DNA from: Pleurodeles waltl
Lineage: Eukaryota; Chordata; Amphibia; Caudata; Salamandridae
DNA: 64,000 nt
Assembly: GCF_031143425.1 (NCBI RefSeq)
Contig: NC_090451.1
Span: 668,112,508-668,176,507 of the forward strand
Direction of reading: 5' to 3'
Part shown: positions 1 through 13,340 of the stretch, piece by piece
Numbering within the stretch: position 1 is the first letter of the stretch
Layout of the letters: the number at the start of each line of letters is the position of its first letter
The notes under the pieces: model-generated
The model's input: only the letters and a program-made list of their open reading frames with translations
Database searches by the model: none
What the model was told of the DNA's origin: nothing
Made by a program: the position numbers and the translations under genes

Positions 1-2129
1 TCAACATTTGGCAGAGCTGGGGGAGACACGGGTGGTGAGAAGAATTCTCCTCATTCTCTCCCAGTGCCTCTGTGAGGCACAGGAGGATGGAGAGGGGAAG
101 GCTCGCTGGCTGCCCTCACCCAGTGCCCTTTCCTCTCAATCCCTTGCAATCCACATATCTTGGAGAGGCAGGGGAGAGGCAGAGGCTGTAAACTAGAATG
201 CTGCAGAGTAAGGTCAATGCTTATAACTCTGCTGCTCCATTGTCTTCAATAGAGCCGTCAACCTTCCAAAGTTCTAATCATTTCACTAGCTCTTTGCTAC
301 GCCCAGAGGCCTCTAGCGCTATACAAGTACCTACCTAACAGATGGAGCATAATAGAATAGAGGCTCAGGATAATTCAAGCACAACCCAGAGCTGTTATCA
401 CTGAGCCCCTAAGTACAAGAAGGGATGGAAAGGATGGTTATATGAGAGAAATAAAAAGAGAAGAAGAACTGAAAGCACAAGTATTGGAACTAAAACTTTA
501 CAGGGTTCTGTAACTGTATTGGTCTCACAGCAGTCACTACAGTCCAGCCGAAATCATTACCGACAGATGACCTTCCGTACACTGCACCACATCAGTGTTT
601 TCTTTGCCTCCTTGACATTATCGCAAGGGACTTTAGAACGCTTTACAAGTGTTCATTTCAACTGGTTACATATGTACATACACAATATTTACATTATTGA
701 AAGTGAATTAAAGTTGACGATTTAATTTGTAAATACACTATTTTATAGTGGTAGTTACCCTATAAAGTGAGATTATTAATATAAAGGAAATCGAGATTCG
801 AAGACTTGGTAGGGAAGTGAAATCGGGCCCATGCAGTACCGTGCATGGCTCATTCCTAAATCTGAGGATGATCATGTCAGTCTGGTGTCAAGACATGCAT
901 AGACTCCAACCAGGGCAAGTGGAAACATGCAGCAATGAAAACTAAAGTATGGAGTTGGAGTGACTAAACTATGTGGCAAGCAGTGCTGACATATAGGGGA
1001 TTGTGACGGATTCCGGTAGCTATGTTCCCAGGGAAATATGCTGAATTTGTCCTGGTATCATTTTCCAACACCAGAACACATTTCAGCAGCCCACACATGT
1101 TATATGCATTCTGTTCAGACCAGCAATGTGCAGGCGACAAGCGGGCTTTCTTATTTACACTTACAGCTGGGCCCAAAACAAAGGCTTGATTTGAAGGGCT
1201 ATTAGCCCACCGTTTGTTTGAGAATATTACTGGATGGGAGCTATCTGGAGCTTAACACCTAGGTGCCTTAGCAAAAGAAGGAACCAGAGGTGGATAGTAG
1301 GTTGTGACTTACCCAGTACTTAAGAGAAACTATGTTTGTAGGCGGGTTTTTAACTTTATTCAACTCCCTATGTAAAAGATGTGTTTACACAGTAAGGATG
1401 AAAGATGTATCTGTCTGTCTGTTTGTCTGACTAATTACACAAATATTGACATAAATGGCACATACTATTTTTTTTTTTATTCAGTTCTTTTATAGCTTTA
1501 CTGACACCAGTGTAGGATGTGGGAGCACTTTGCATCACACATAGAAGCACAATAAATCATGCAAATGTGTAAATCATTGTACAGACAAGGTTACGTAAAA
1601 AAATGAGGATTATAACTAATAAAATGTAGGAATCGCACATCGTCTATACTGTAGTCATGATATGATTAGAGTGAACAGTCGGGAGAAACACAAAGTTTGA
1701 CTATAAGACCTAACGCAGTGATTGGGGTGGTCTGTACTAAGAAGACTTTATTACTTAACAAAGGAACCCTTCTTTGCAATCTTAAAATAACAAGATTGAG
1801 AAGAAAAAAACAATGCCAGTAAATAGATCACTGTGCTTTATCAGAAAGATGCAACTTATGAACTGGAAGTAACAAAATGATCTTGGTGTCAAACCCAGTA
1901 ACCCACTTAACTATCTTGATAAAATACAACTCTGTGATCCGCGTGTTGTGGGATGTGCTTTTCAGCAGGCGCATTAACCCTCTATGCTACTTTGAGTCAA
2001 AACTGTGACCGGACAAAAAACAGCACACTCCGAGAACTGTGCGAACCACTAGACTTATCTTACCACTATTTTAGTGCCCGCAGGTGCTGGGCACAATGAT
2101 CTCTACAACAGGGGTTATAACTGGAAACA
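1..2129. other. No gene seen
   Basis: Mixed-composition, AT-leaning sequence. Reading frames are short and show no recognisable domain or codon pattern. A short TCTG-rich run at about 1411-1432 is the only simple repeat. Confidence 0.5.
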
Positions 2130-2330
2130 TAGAAGTGCGGGTACTCACTCTGCAGGGTTCCCGTCTGCTCCTGAGAAGTGCAGGCACTCTCCCACTAAAT
2201 GTACTGCAGCAGTGCTAAGAAGTTTGGTACTCTCCCATTAAATATATTTCAGCAGTGTTGAAGTGCAAGTACTCTCCCTTTCAATAGAGAAGCTCAGGTG
2301 CTCAGTACCTGCCCATTCAAAGCACTGCTT
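2130..2330 (+). repeat. Degenerate tandem repeat, ~43-bp unit
   Basis: Three to four units of the pattern AGTGCAGGTACTCTCCCATT...CAGCAGTGCTGAG are visible (starting near 2130, 2174, 2219 and 2259). The last unit carries a small internal palindrome, CAGGTGCTCAGTACCTG. Units differ by substitutions and small indels. Confidence 0.7.
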
Positions 2331-3515
2331 TTAACCCTGTAAGATATTTTAAAATGCATCCTTTTTGTGACCAGTTAAGTAAGCTAGAACATAGTTACGG
2401 TCACATACGCCCTTTTTGCCAATTTCTTTGCAGCAGATATTTTTTTTTTAAATTAATGTATAGGTTAACTGTCAGGCTCTACTTTCCAAGCTCCTCCCCT
2501 TGTTACTCCCCCTCTGAATCACCTCGAGCCCCAATCTATGAGTTCCCGGAGTCATTTTTACGGTTGAGCGCAAAACGCTCTCTCCGTGGTGTAATCTTCC
2601 CGTGGGCTTTTAACCACGCCCATGTCAAGCCCATCAGTTTGGTAGGTTTGTGGGCTTGCCTTTTAAAATTAGCTTGATTTCATTAGTGAAAGACATGCAT
2701 ACGTCATGCCTTTTCTGGTGTTTAGCCCGCCTCGAGCGCAATGGGCAACTACTGAAAACATATGAGGCTCCATGTTTTCTGTATGGTTTCTGCACTATTT
2801 TTTCTCTTTATTTTGTAGGCAGCGCAATCTCGCTGGGCAGTAGTAGAGCACTTTGCATAACATCGACCCTGTTACATGGATAATTGCACTTTTGCCTGTT
2901 ACATGGATATTTGAACTTTTTCCGTTACGTTCCACTGCGAGCGAACTTCTGTTTTCTTTTGTGTGTCTGCTTTGCGCTTATGGCAGCTGTTGGTTTATAT
3001 GGCAAGAAAAATACAGTTAGGAGTTTACTACGCTAACAACTTTAACTGGAGTAAACGCGAGATCCACTGCATTTCAAATGCTTGTTCTCCATTTCCAGCT
3101 GTGGTGGTACCTAAGGAGAACGCTGCACATCCTGTGGGGGTCTGGCCGACGGTTGCATCTCATTACTACCAGGGTGAACGTTTGAAAGATCACTGGATAA
3201 TCTTTGCAAATGGGCTATTACTGGCACTCACACCTCTGAAGAGCAGACAGCACATGCACAACAGACGACCAGGGCCTTCTACGGATCTGACTCTTACTGC
3301 AGTCCCCAGATCACACAGCGAGTTGCGGGAGCGCCGAGATTTCACCGAACACCAGTCTCTGAGAGACACTCACTTTATCTGCCACGGAGAGCTGTCCGAG
3401 AATCTCCAACGTTAGAGACATCCTGGATTTTTAGCACTGAAAAAGAAAAAAACATATTGAAGCAACAAGAAAAAAAAATAGATGGCGCAAAAAGGCACGA
3501 CTAATGGAACACTGG
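2331..3515. other. Unassigned sequence, possibly part of an unrecognised repeat
   Basis: Contains a 27-bp direct tandem duplication (CCTGTTACATGGAT...) at 2868-2921 and several open frames, the longest 150 codons at 2963-3415. None has a recognisable domain. The composition is more even than the surroundings, which could suit a transposable element body, but I cannot name it. Confidence 0.35.
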
Positions 3516-4415
3516 GGGGCATATTTATACTCCGTTTGCGCCAAATTTGCGTCGTTTTTTTTTTACGCAAAACTAACTCCATATTTATACTTTGGCGTTA
3601 GACGCGTCTAGCGCCAAAGTTCATGGAATTAGCGTCATTTTTTTGCGTGAACACCTTCCTTGCGTTAATGATATGCAAGGTAGGCGTTCCCGTCTTAGAA
3701 AATTACTCCGATGCTATTGCGTCGGATTTATACTCCCGGGCAAAATGACGCCCGGGAGTGGGCGGGTCTAAAAAACCCGCATTTGCGCCGGATTTTAGCG
3801 CCTGGGTCAGGGCAGGCGTTAAGGGACCTGTGGGCTCAGAATGAGCCCAGAGGTGCCCTCCCCTGCCCCCAGGGACACCCCCTGCCACCCTTGCCCACCC
3901 CAGGAGGACACCCAAGGATGGAGGGACCCACCCCAGGGACATTAAGGTAAGTCCAGGTAAGTTTTTTTTTTTTTTTTGTGGCATAGGGGGGCCTGATTTG
4001 TGCCCCCCTACATGCCACTATGCCCAATGACCATGCCCAGGGGACAGAAGTCCCCTGGGCATGGCCATTGGGCAAGGGGGCATGACTCCTGTCTTTGCTA
4101 AGACAGGAGTCATTTCAATGGGGGATGGGCGTCGTAAAAAAATGGCGCAAATCGGGTTAAGATGATTTTTTTGCCTCAGCCTGACTTGCCCCATTTTTGG
4201 ACGCCCAAACGCCATTTTTCCCTACGCCGCCACTGCCTGGTGTACGTGTTTTTTTTTCACGCACACCAGGCAGCGCCGGTCGGCTAACGCCGGCTAACGG
4301 CATTCAATAAATACGGCGCCCGCATGGTGCTTCAGAATGGCGTTAGCCGGCGCTAATTTTTTTGGCGCAAAACTGCGGTAGCGCAGTTTTGCGTCAAAAA
4401 GTATAAATATGGGCC
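3516..4415. mobile_element. Non-autonomous TIR element, Harbinger-like, made of serial hairpins
   Basis: Ends are inverted repeats: GGGGCATATTTATAC (3516-3530) and GTATAAATATGGGCC (4401-4415). They are flanked by the 3-bp direct repeat TGG (3513-3515 and 4416-4418). A 3-bp duplication suits PIF/Harbinger elements, although the preferred target there is TWA. No transposase frame is present. The interior carries separate hairpins at 3732-3759, 3831-3849, 3978-4018, 4021-4074, 4082-4113, 4233-4273 and 4364-4395. A 17-nt T-run (about 3961-3977) sits in the middle. The same termini occur in the 151-bp element at 37211-37361. Confidence 0.75.
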
Positions 4416-6604
4416 TGGGTGTAATACAAAGGTGGTCTTATTTCACGGCAAAGAACCCCATGGCTTTTTTTTGGGCGGTGGCTCAAAAACAGAGCCTTTC
4501 TGCACTGCCTGGAATTATTGCACCCCACCCACAAACTCCCCTTGTCCCACCGACCACCCCAGGTGCGGAATCCAAACATAGACCCAGCATCCGAGGTACT
4601 TACCGGCCGATCTCTGCCCCTCCAGGCTGTGCCCTCTGCGCTCCCAGCGCACCCCCGCTCACCCACACCCTGCGGCTCGTTCCGCCTCGTCTGCCTGGCT
4701 CTGGACTGTGCACAAGATCAACAGTGACAATGAATGTGGGGCCCGGTGCCAGGCCCTGCCCGCTGGGGTGAGGGTGGCAGCTCCTGTCCTCTCTCGCCCT
4801 TCTGTGGCAGGGGCCGGTTAGGAGGAGGCTGTGAGACCCAACCATGCCCCCTGACCCCATTCTAGTTGAATCCTCCTGTGACTGGTAGGAATATTTTAGC
4901 CAGGGCTATTAATTTCCAGTCCAGCACTACAGCCGTTTCAGAGATGGGTGGAGTTTCACTCTGCCCCAGGTCAACCATCCCTTTCGAAGTGTATGGTGTG
5001 CCTAGACTCACACCTGCTCAGCGTCTGGAAACCCTCCCAGGTGATAGTGCGCTCTACAAATGTGCATAACATTCCGGGTACCTGAAGCACACACATCACA
5101 AGTGACGGACTCTCCGGCAGCCTTGCACCCTTTCAACGCATGGTGACTCCTGCCATGTAAGCAACTTGACTGCCCCAACCCTATCAGCTTTTAGAGACCT
5201 TTGAGTTATGACTGACTGCCCTGGTTTCCCAAGCCTTTCAAAGGCCTTGCACGTGACAAACGTTCCTCAGCTCTGTAGGCTTTTCTGAGGCTATGGAGCC
5301 TCCTTGCAAAACAGATGCTCCAAATTGCTTGGAAGGTTATGTGTGTCTTTATATATGTATGTATGTGGTAATGCTTTAGCGCAAACTTGGGCAAAGAGAG
5401 GATCAAGTGCTATGCCCTTCAGATGAAGGCTTCAGTCTGTATATCTTCCACCACTGCAGCTGGCATTTATGGGACATTTACTCCACAGTTAAAGAACTGC
5501 ACATATGATTACTGTGTGCATTATCGGCTTTGATGCAAATAAAAGCTAACCACAAGAGGTTTGCATACTATATTGTACATGCACTTGGCAAGTGTTCAGC
5601 CTAGTGCTAGGAATTAGGCACTTAGGCAAGGCTCCTGTGGTGCACTCCAATGGACACCACATCCCCTGCACATTCTCCGGAGCCCCACAGAATCACATGT
5701 GCTGGTCTGCAGCAATGTGGGGTCCTTCAGCCAGAGGGCTAGAAAGGCTGAGGAACCAGGTCTGTGTGCCAGGGCCTAGGATATTGTTCACTTGCACTAC
5801 TAACTGGACCTGCCACGGCTGTCGCATACCAGTATAAACACTCCCCACTCTGAACATCACACTCCCATAATGTGACCTTCTGGACAATGCCAGGCCACCC
5901 ACACCAGTGAGAATGGCCTGGATGCACTAGAAGTATCTATTGTAAATGTGCATTTAATTGTTAAACTGACCTCCCCCGCTGAAGCACAGGCAAGTATTGC
6001 CACCATATGGTGAAGTAAGTCCCAGTGTTAACAATTAGGTGCTGGTGCCGGGCACTGGCCAACACCGGCATAAATTAAGCACTGTAAAAGCCTCTTTTTT
6101 GGCCTGCATACTTCCATGTGATGTGAACTGCTGCACCTCTTAATATGCTTTGGTAAGAAAACCCATCCTATATGCATTCAATGAGAGAGTCATTTGTGCG
6201 AACTGATAGTGCATATGTAAATGGGATAAATGTATAGTGCATGTGTATCCTGCATCTGCAAAGTTTGCTTAGCATCTTGAGTACCGATTAGTAACGCTTA
6301 AGCAAAACCATGAGCAGGCGTGGAAGGGTGTGTCATGCAAGGTTTCACTCTACCTACGTAAAACATTTTAGAAACAACTTTGAATCTAGAAGTGCCAGAT
6401 GCTATTATCCCACAATTCTAGACCAGAAAACAAACAATATTTGTTGTCTGTCTCCAGCCTGTTTTCTCTGATTCAGTATCCGTCTGAGAAGGGCACTGTG
6501 GCTATATTTCCTCCATGGAAATGTTGCTACAGGGCCAGACTCGGGAACCGAAAGCAGCCCTGGCTGAAATGCTCAAACTACCCGGCTCCCTATGTTTCCG
6601 TGTG
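4416..6604. other. No gene seen; possible SINE/LINE tail near 5046
   Basis: GC-moderate sequence without a supported gene. GTGCGCTCTACAAATGTGC at about 5048-5066 resembles the GCGCTATATAAA-type tail seen on SINE and LINE remnants elsewhere in the window. A GGTGCTGGTGCCGGGCACTGG segment near 6040-6060 echoes the 2.1-kb tandem repeat. Confidence 0.4.
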
Positions 6605-6745
6605 CTAGCTTTCTTTTTCTGACCATTCCTTCTCTCTATTTCTCCTCTGTCTCTCCTTCAGTCCTCTCTCGCTCTTTGATTACTTTTTCTGTACTTTCCC
6701 CCACCGTCCATCTCTTTCTGTCTCTCTTGAAGCCTCCTGTTGTCT
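6605..6745. repeat. Pyrimidine-rich tract
   Basis: CT-rich run (CTTCTCTCTATTTCTCCTC-like) on the plus strand, followed by ordinary sequence. Simple-sequence origin is likely. Confidence 0.6.
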
Positions 6746-9360
6746 GCTGAAATTAACCCAGGGAGCTGATGAAAGTGACCGGGGCATCATGAGGGCTCTG
6801 GGCTTTGGAAACCAGCCTCCAGGGGCCCCAGCCTACCTGGGAAATGTCCCTGGAATAAAAGGCTTTTCCGGCTCGGGTCTGATATAAAAGACTCATATTT
6901 GTTTACTTTTTGGTTCTGCGGAAACATTGTTAGCAGCATTCGAATTAGTTGAATTGGGGCTTGTCTAGGACAGGAAATGGCAACCTTTGGTTACTACTGT
7001 TTCAAATCAAATGCCTCTTAGTGGAGGCAGGAGTTACACAAAAAGTAGTCTTCTTCTACAATTTTTATTTAAAAAAGTATTCACAAACAATACCAACATC
7101 GGCAAATCCAAAAGTAGACAACCGATGCCCCACTTATTGGTAGTAAGCGCTATATAAAATCTACAACATACATGACTATCTGCCTTCCATATTTTCAGAT
7201 TTCTCTTTAGGTGGAGGCTGCTCGTTTAGTCATACCTGACACACGTTTATGGTCCATCACTTTTTTCTCGCCGACACCTGATGGCGTAAGGTGTCAGTAT
7301 GAGAAATGTATGTGATGTAGTGTGTGTGAAACTGAGGCCATGTGACAGCGAGCTGCCTGGCCCTCACCCTTCACATACCATAACCTCACTGTGTGTGCAG
7401 TGTATTTAACCACACATGAAGGAGCCGGGAGAGCTGGTTTTTGCGGTTCTTGTGTAAGCACGGACTGGCCTCAAGACCCTCCCAAGCATAGACCAACCTC
7501 TTTTCCTTGTTTTCCTGAAACCAGCCATGTCTCCCTCCCCTCCCCATCCCTAAGATGTGGTTAGTGAGACTGTGGTGTGTGTAATTGTAGCGTCTGGCCA
7601 GCAAGCAGGTGGTAGCATCCATGCAGTCAACAAAGTACTGTAAGAAATGGGGCAGTTACAGCTCAAGGATGCCAAAGACAATGGGTGAGTTGGGCTGCCA
7701 GGCAGTAGGAATGCAAACAAGGTAACCGCAACAGCAAAGATGCTGCAAAAAACGTTTCGGTTTGACAGAGATGTGGAAGAGTAAGATCCGGGGGTTGTGA
7801 GAACAGAGGAATGTGAGCAAACGGGCTGAGGCAGAAAACAGTCCCGGCCACCAATATAAAAGTGGTCCCCTTCAGTGAAATAGATAGCTAAATAGGTTGC
7901 CCATGTTTGCAAATTAAGGCAGTTTTGAACTTGTAAAGACAAGCTGTACAAATGTGTTGCACGGTATGGAACATTGGAAGGATGTGATCTTGCTGCATGT
8001 AATGTTTGTTTTAGCATCAGGGAAGTCAACAGAAAAAAACTGTCTTAGTAGACCATAAAACAAGTCCATAAATAGGCAAACAAACTGACCACACTCTAAC
8101 CTGTCAGACACGGCCATGGGGCATGACCTGACTGCCCAATGGGCCAGTCCGACCCTAGGTGCCAGAGACGAAAAGTAGAAAGAAATGAGGAACAGTAAGA
8201 AACAGGGGTCGCAGACCTTGAGTATGGTAGACTTATCGTCCTACCTTCACACTGATGCATCCACGCATCAGCCCACTCACCAGGTGAGTCACTGTGACTG
8301 TGTGCAGGTAATTCTTCATTTGCTGCAATAAGCACAGCATAAGTAAATATCAACATGTAGTTTACAGAACAACATAAACAAGGCTACAGGGTCCATGCGA
8401 TGATTCAGGTGAGGAACGCACGCATGCTGCACCTGACTGCCATGCAGTTCACGTTCTACCTGCTGCTGCCCAGCTTTTGCATGCATCACTTCCTCTGTAC
8501 GGAACAGGAAATACATTCCTCACTGTGTGGTCAGAGGTCAGGCAGACCACTTCAGGTAACAGTAGGGGCTGAGTGGCAGCAGAAGCTCAGGGCTGGTCAG
8601 AGACAAGGGCACTATGTGGTGACTAACATGTCCTGATGTATGACGGATGGGCAGAGAGGACAGGTGGTGAGAACTTAGGGGTAGTAGAGAATGGGAGGAA
8701 TAGTGGTAAAAGTGAAGAGAAAAAACTATACCCAGCAAAATATGGGCAGAGTAAATTGCATCACCTGCAGGTAAATGTATTCTTTTTCACCACAAGTTAA
8801 TTCCTCTTCCCATGGGAGACAGGTTCATCTAATTATTGGTGGAGTTCAGCCAATCATGGCCATTGTAATGCCTGATCCCAGTGCCTGATGGTCCAAGGAA
8901 AAGATAATGGCGTCTGGTGCACGCCCTAGACTCAAGAACCAAAAAAAAGCAACTTATTATTAATTTTGCATAGCGCCAACCAACCAGCACTGGATAGCCA
9001 AGCTTTGCTACCCTAGATTTGGAAAGGAGGGAACAACTCCTAAAACAGCATTGGCAAACTCAACAGTTTGGCTTTCCTATAACGTATAGTTAAGTGGTCT
9101 GCAATGGAAGTACACATTAAGCAACTCCATTTGTGCGGTCAAACAATTGCACACCAATAAAAGCGAAGCTTCGTAAACAAGCAAAACACACCAAACATCC
9201 AATGGCTGTTGTGTGTGGTGATCCAGATGAAGAATGACAGAGGCAACAAATCTCATGTCTGAAGATGACTGACCAATTGCCCCCTTTAATGTCTGTTATG
9301 TGGAGTCTCCAACATGTGAGTATGGCCTGTGCAAACCTGGAATTATTCCTGGGAAAACCA
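6746..9360. other. No gene seen; two retroelement-tail fragments
   Basis: TAGTAAGCGCTATATAAAATC at 7141-7161 (plus strand) and its reverse-oriented relative near 8955-8990 resemble retroelement 3' tails. Minus-strand frames around 7550-8029 (up to 159 codons) have no domain and no supporting splice context. Confidence 0.45.
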
Positions 9361-9612
9361 TGATGAGGAGCAAGGGAAGTGGAAATGAGGAATGATGGGT
9401 AAGGAATGAGTTGTGGACAACGAATAACAGATGAGTGATGGTGGATGTGCGAGGCTGGATTATGGATGAAGGATGTTGGATGATGGAGCAAGGATGAAAG
9501 ATGAAAGATGAGAGATGGTGGATGTGGGAGGATGGATTATGGATGATAGATAAGAGAAGATGGATGAGGGATGATAAGTGAGGAATGAAGGATGAAGAAT
9601 GATGGATGAGGA
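9361..9612. repeat. Degenerate GATG-rich tandem repeat
   Basis: Runs of GGATGA/GATGGATG variants. Two longer sub-units of about 90 bp share GATGGTGGATGTGNGAGG...TGGATTATGGATGA (starting near 9430 and 9510). Reading frames opposite it, rich in His/Ser/Pro, are by-products. Confidence 0.8.
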
Positions 9613-10334
9613 AGCCCTAAAATGAATGCTGTACATCTGCCCCCTAAGGTTGCTATCCCATCTCCGTGTCCTATTCCATTCCTGGTAGCCCTCCGCCAAG
9701 GGTTGCCTCATCCCTCCATGTTAGAAGGACACAGTCCTTTTGGTCTTCATCATTCACTTGAGAAATCAGTGCAATCTGAGAGCTGTAGTCATCACTTATT
9801 AACAATGAACCAGTCTGAGTAACACAACTGATAACAAGGATGTCCAAATAAAAAACCCTGGAATGGTCACACGATGTTGTGCTCCTATAAGCAAGCGGTC
9901 AATTATATCTGTAGCCTATGTTCTTAGAAACGTTCCCATGTTTTCTTTTGTATGGTATTTCACTGCTTCTCTAAGCTAGGCCTTGCTTCATAAATTACAT
10001 AAGTAAATATAGAAATACCACTCCTAATTAACCAGATGTGCACAAGCTGCTGTTTAGTCTGTTTAGAAAAAACTCCTAATAAATAAATAACATATTAAAA
10101 GATGACAGTCACTGCTTTTTATGCAGACGGAAAGAAGCAAATAATGGATTTGTAACAAATAATATATTTTTAAGTCCTTCAAGTGGTGCAGAATTTTGAG
10201 ACACCTACAAACTGTGTTAACACTAGTCTGGAAAAGAGCAGAGCTCCACCCCAAATTATTCCTCACTGCCAAGTGAACCCATGTCATGCGTGGCATGTTC
10301 CAGTGATCGTGGCAATTTAGCCATCAGGACATTG

Positions 10335-10430
10335 CATTTTGGGTCTTGTAGTTTTGCCTTTAACTCTGTAAGTATGGCCTACAAATCCCAGCATGCAAAG
10401 TCATGTTGGCTAAAAAGTTGGGACTGTCCG
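10335..10430 (+). repeat. Dispersed repeat with ZNF143-like site (copy 1)
   Basis: Shares CTTGTAGTTTTG...TTTAACTC and GCATGCAA...TGTTGG.TAAAAAGT with 13262-13340. It includes CCTACAAATCCCAGCATGCA (about 10378-10397), close to the ZNF143/Staf consensus ACTACAANTCCCAGMATGCA. The flanks, 9613-11339, show no gene. Confidence 0.6.
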
Positions 10431-11339
10431 AATTTTACAACAGACAACTTGTAACTAACCAACCTCCCCATGAAGCTTTCAGTGAGCAGAACCCATCCCA
10501 GGTCTAGATGTATGCATGCGTGTAGGTATATGGTATTTCTATAGTGAGAATCTAGCCAAACGGTGGCAGAGTCTGAAGCAGTGATGAAGATTCATTGTGA
10601 ACCCACACCTGCTCCCAGAGACTGTTCATTGGCTCCCAGCATAGGAGAAGGTACAACGTGGCACCATCCCTCGTGCAGACCAGGTAGCCCCATCATTCCC
10701 TGTCATTACGGTCAAGGTTTCCAGTAGCACTCTGTCGTGTGATAACACAACGCATTCTTGGGATATGGCAACAGCTCTGCTTAATTCGAGCCGGTGGTTG
10801 CAGGTGTGGCTCAACGGCACTCATTTTTGTGGACTGGCACATATTCTTCCTCAACAGAGTTTGATCCAGGACTCTGAGCCAAACTTTGGACTGCTGCACT
10901 TATTATTTAAAAAACTAAGCAGTGTGTATCAAAATATTGTGACCTAAATAATTCCAGACCAAAATGAAGTGTCCTACATAAAGCTGAGAAAAAAATGGCC
11001 AATAAAAACTACTCCCAATGGAGTGTTATTTTTGTGAACGACATTTAAATGCAGATACTTATGACTGAATATGTTATTACTATTTATATTTTGACAGGAA
11101 ACCATTCAGGGTGTTGCAGTCTTGGTTTACTTCCACTGTGCTAAGTCGATTACTATATTTGATGGTAATGACTGATAGGTTAAAAGTCCAGGATTGGCAA
11201 CTGTATCTGTGACGGCATGTGGAGAGGTAGCCAGCATAATGTTGCACACGTCTAAATGTTGGCCCCCAGGCTAACTTCTAGGAGTTACCGATCCCACACC
11301 TTAAACAGAAAGATGCACTCCTAGACACCCTGTTTATGA

Positions 11340-11865
11340 CTTCCACTCCCTCCTCTCCTACATCTCCTCTCCCCATATTCCCCTCCATTCTTCTCTGTGA
11401 CCTCTTCCTGAGCCTAACTCAGTCTTTAAACTCTTTCCACCTGTGACCTCCTCCTCCTCTGCCCCATTGTACTTCCGCTCATCTACATTCCCTTCTATTC
11501 ACATAATACTCTGTTTTTTTCATTCTCCTTTTCATGACTTCCAATCACGTACGACCTTTTCTTCCTCTCCCCCATTCTCTACTCCCATTCGCATATGACC
11601 TCCACTCTTCCGTTCTTTTATTCTTTAGTCCGTTAACACCTGACTTTTCTTGATTTCTCTCCCCATCTATATTTCTAGTTGCGTATAACCCCTTCTTCCG
11701 TTCTCGTAGTCTTTACTTCCATTCATCTATGAACTTCTTCTACCAGTCTCTCCATCGCTACTTCAATTTACTTATGAAACCACTTCCTCCGTTCTCATCT
11801 TTACTTCCATTCGCCTGTCACCAGCACTCTTAATCTCTACCTCCATTTTCCCCCCAAACGATCCC
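11340..11865 (+). repeat. Pyrimidine-rich degenerate minisatellite, ~55-60-bp unit
   Basis: Repeated theme ACTTCCATTCGCATATGACCTC followed by CTTCCGTTCTC-like segments. At least eight units with heavy divergence are visible. It is nearly pure C/T apart from the conserved CATATGA core. Confidence 0.7.
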
Positions 11866-12209
11866 CTGGTTGCACTTTCCTTACAACATTGGTCTTCGGT
11901 CCACTCCTCTACACCTCATCCAGGTCTTGTATTCTTTGCCTCAGCCCTGCTATCTTCCTGGTATTTAAACCGTTAAAAGAATACCAAACAAACACACAGA
12001 AAAAAGATCTCCATTGAGCGCCCTCGGATATTACGTGACACTCACCTGAGCAGAATGCGTGCAATGGATGCCTGGTCTGGTGGATCTTGTCTCATGAATT
12101 TTTTGTGGTCTGATTCACGCCATTGGATCCTGGGCAGATATCCTAGACCGTAGGACTATCTTTGGTAGTTTTTCTCTATTCGGTTTAACCTACTGGAGCT
12201 TTTGTAGCT

Positions 12210-12612
12210 GTTATTCAATGGTGGCTGACCTTCTGTGGTGGTGTGTGTCCTTAGATGTCTATGGTTGTTCTTATCCTGTTTCCCTTGTCCTGTCTTCTGC
12301 AGTTTATCTTATGTTTAGGAACTTCAGTGCTCGTTCTAATCTGTTGGACCTTCTGTGGTGGTTCATCGCCAGTAAACTTTAAGCGGCTGATCTCACTTGT
12401 AGCACCTTGAGGAGTAGTTCTTGTTTATTGGGCCCTCTGCACTGGTTGGTGTCTAGTAACCCTTCTGCAGAGGACTTCACATGTGGCACCCTCAGCAGTT
12501 GTTCATGCTTATGGGACCTTCTGTGGTGGTTTGTGTCCAGTGACCTTTCTTCATGGGACCTACTGTGGAGTGCCTCGCCCGATGCACCCTTTGTGGTGGC
12601 AACTGCACAGGC
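12210..12612 (+). repeat. Degenerate minisatellite with GGACCTTCTGTGGTGG core
   Basis: The core GACCTTCTGTGGTGG recurs near 12228, 12346 and 12515, with weaker forms near 12430, 12557 and 12586, and is followed by GTGTCCAGTAACC-like sequence. Units vary between about 60 and 120 bp. The frame at 12407-12658 is a by-product. Confidence 0.65.
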
Positions 12613-13261
12613 TTCTGTCGTCTCAGCCCCCCCCCAAAAAAAGAAGAATTCTCTTTAACGAATAATTGCATCACTTCCTGGCAGATGTAATGCCTGGAAA
12701 AAGCACAAGAATGTCTATTTGCCGGTTTTTCTTGCCCAGAGTGCCTTTGCCTTAGATACACAGAAGGCTCTTACAAAATCCCCCAGGCTGATGAACACAC
12801 ACAGAGCAAACCTCACCCTCAGTCTTTTGTTTCTCAAAAAACTGAAACTGAACTTCAAAAACATGTGTCCAGGGCAAAGTCCAAGACCCAGCCTTTCCCA
12901 ACCTGTTTCACAGGCTAGAGTACACGCTCTGCCCACTGGCCGAGGATTGTGGACAGTGTGTCTGGACATTAAGGCTTCCTTGACTCTGCAGTGGTAGCTG
13001 CAGGTAAATGCTGGGCCCAAAGTTTTACTCAGAAGCCTGTAGCTAGTGCTATAAAATGTCCCTTGACCGAGTATCAACACGAGTTTCTTGATTCTTCCTC
13101 ATGCTTCTTTAACCTCTCAGCAGACACTCCCTGCCCCTTTATTTCACTCTTTTAGGTTCATTTTCATCCCTGCTTTCTTTCTTTGTCACTGTTTTCCGTG
13201 ACGTGCCAGGTAGGTGTACATTTTTTCAGCTAGTCTTGCTTATAGACAGATTGTCGCAGTT

Positions 13262-13340
13262 GGGGGCTTGTAGTTTTGTTTTTAACTCAAAGGTTCTAGC
13301 ATGCAACGTTCTGTTGGATAAAAAGTCAGGGCTGGTGAAG
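13262..13340 (+). repeat. Dispersed repeat, copy 2 of the 10.34-kb element
   Basis: Aligns by eye with 10340-10425 in the same orientation. The ZNF143-like core is damaged here. The surroundings, 12613-14165, have no supported gene. Confidence 0.6.

Noticed and set aside
2963..3415. 150-codon plus-strand frame
   Set aside because: No recognisable domain, and the context looks like an unidentified repeat.
9361..9612. CRISPR-like array
   Set aside because: Units are degenerate and contiguous with no unique spacers, and the genome is clearly a vertebrate one.
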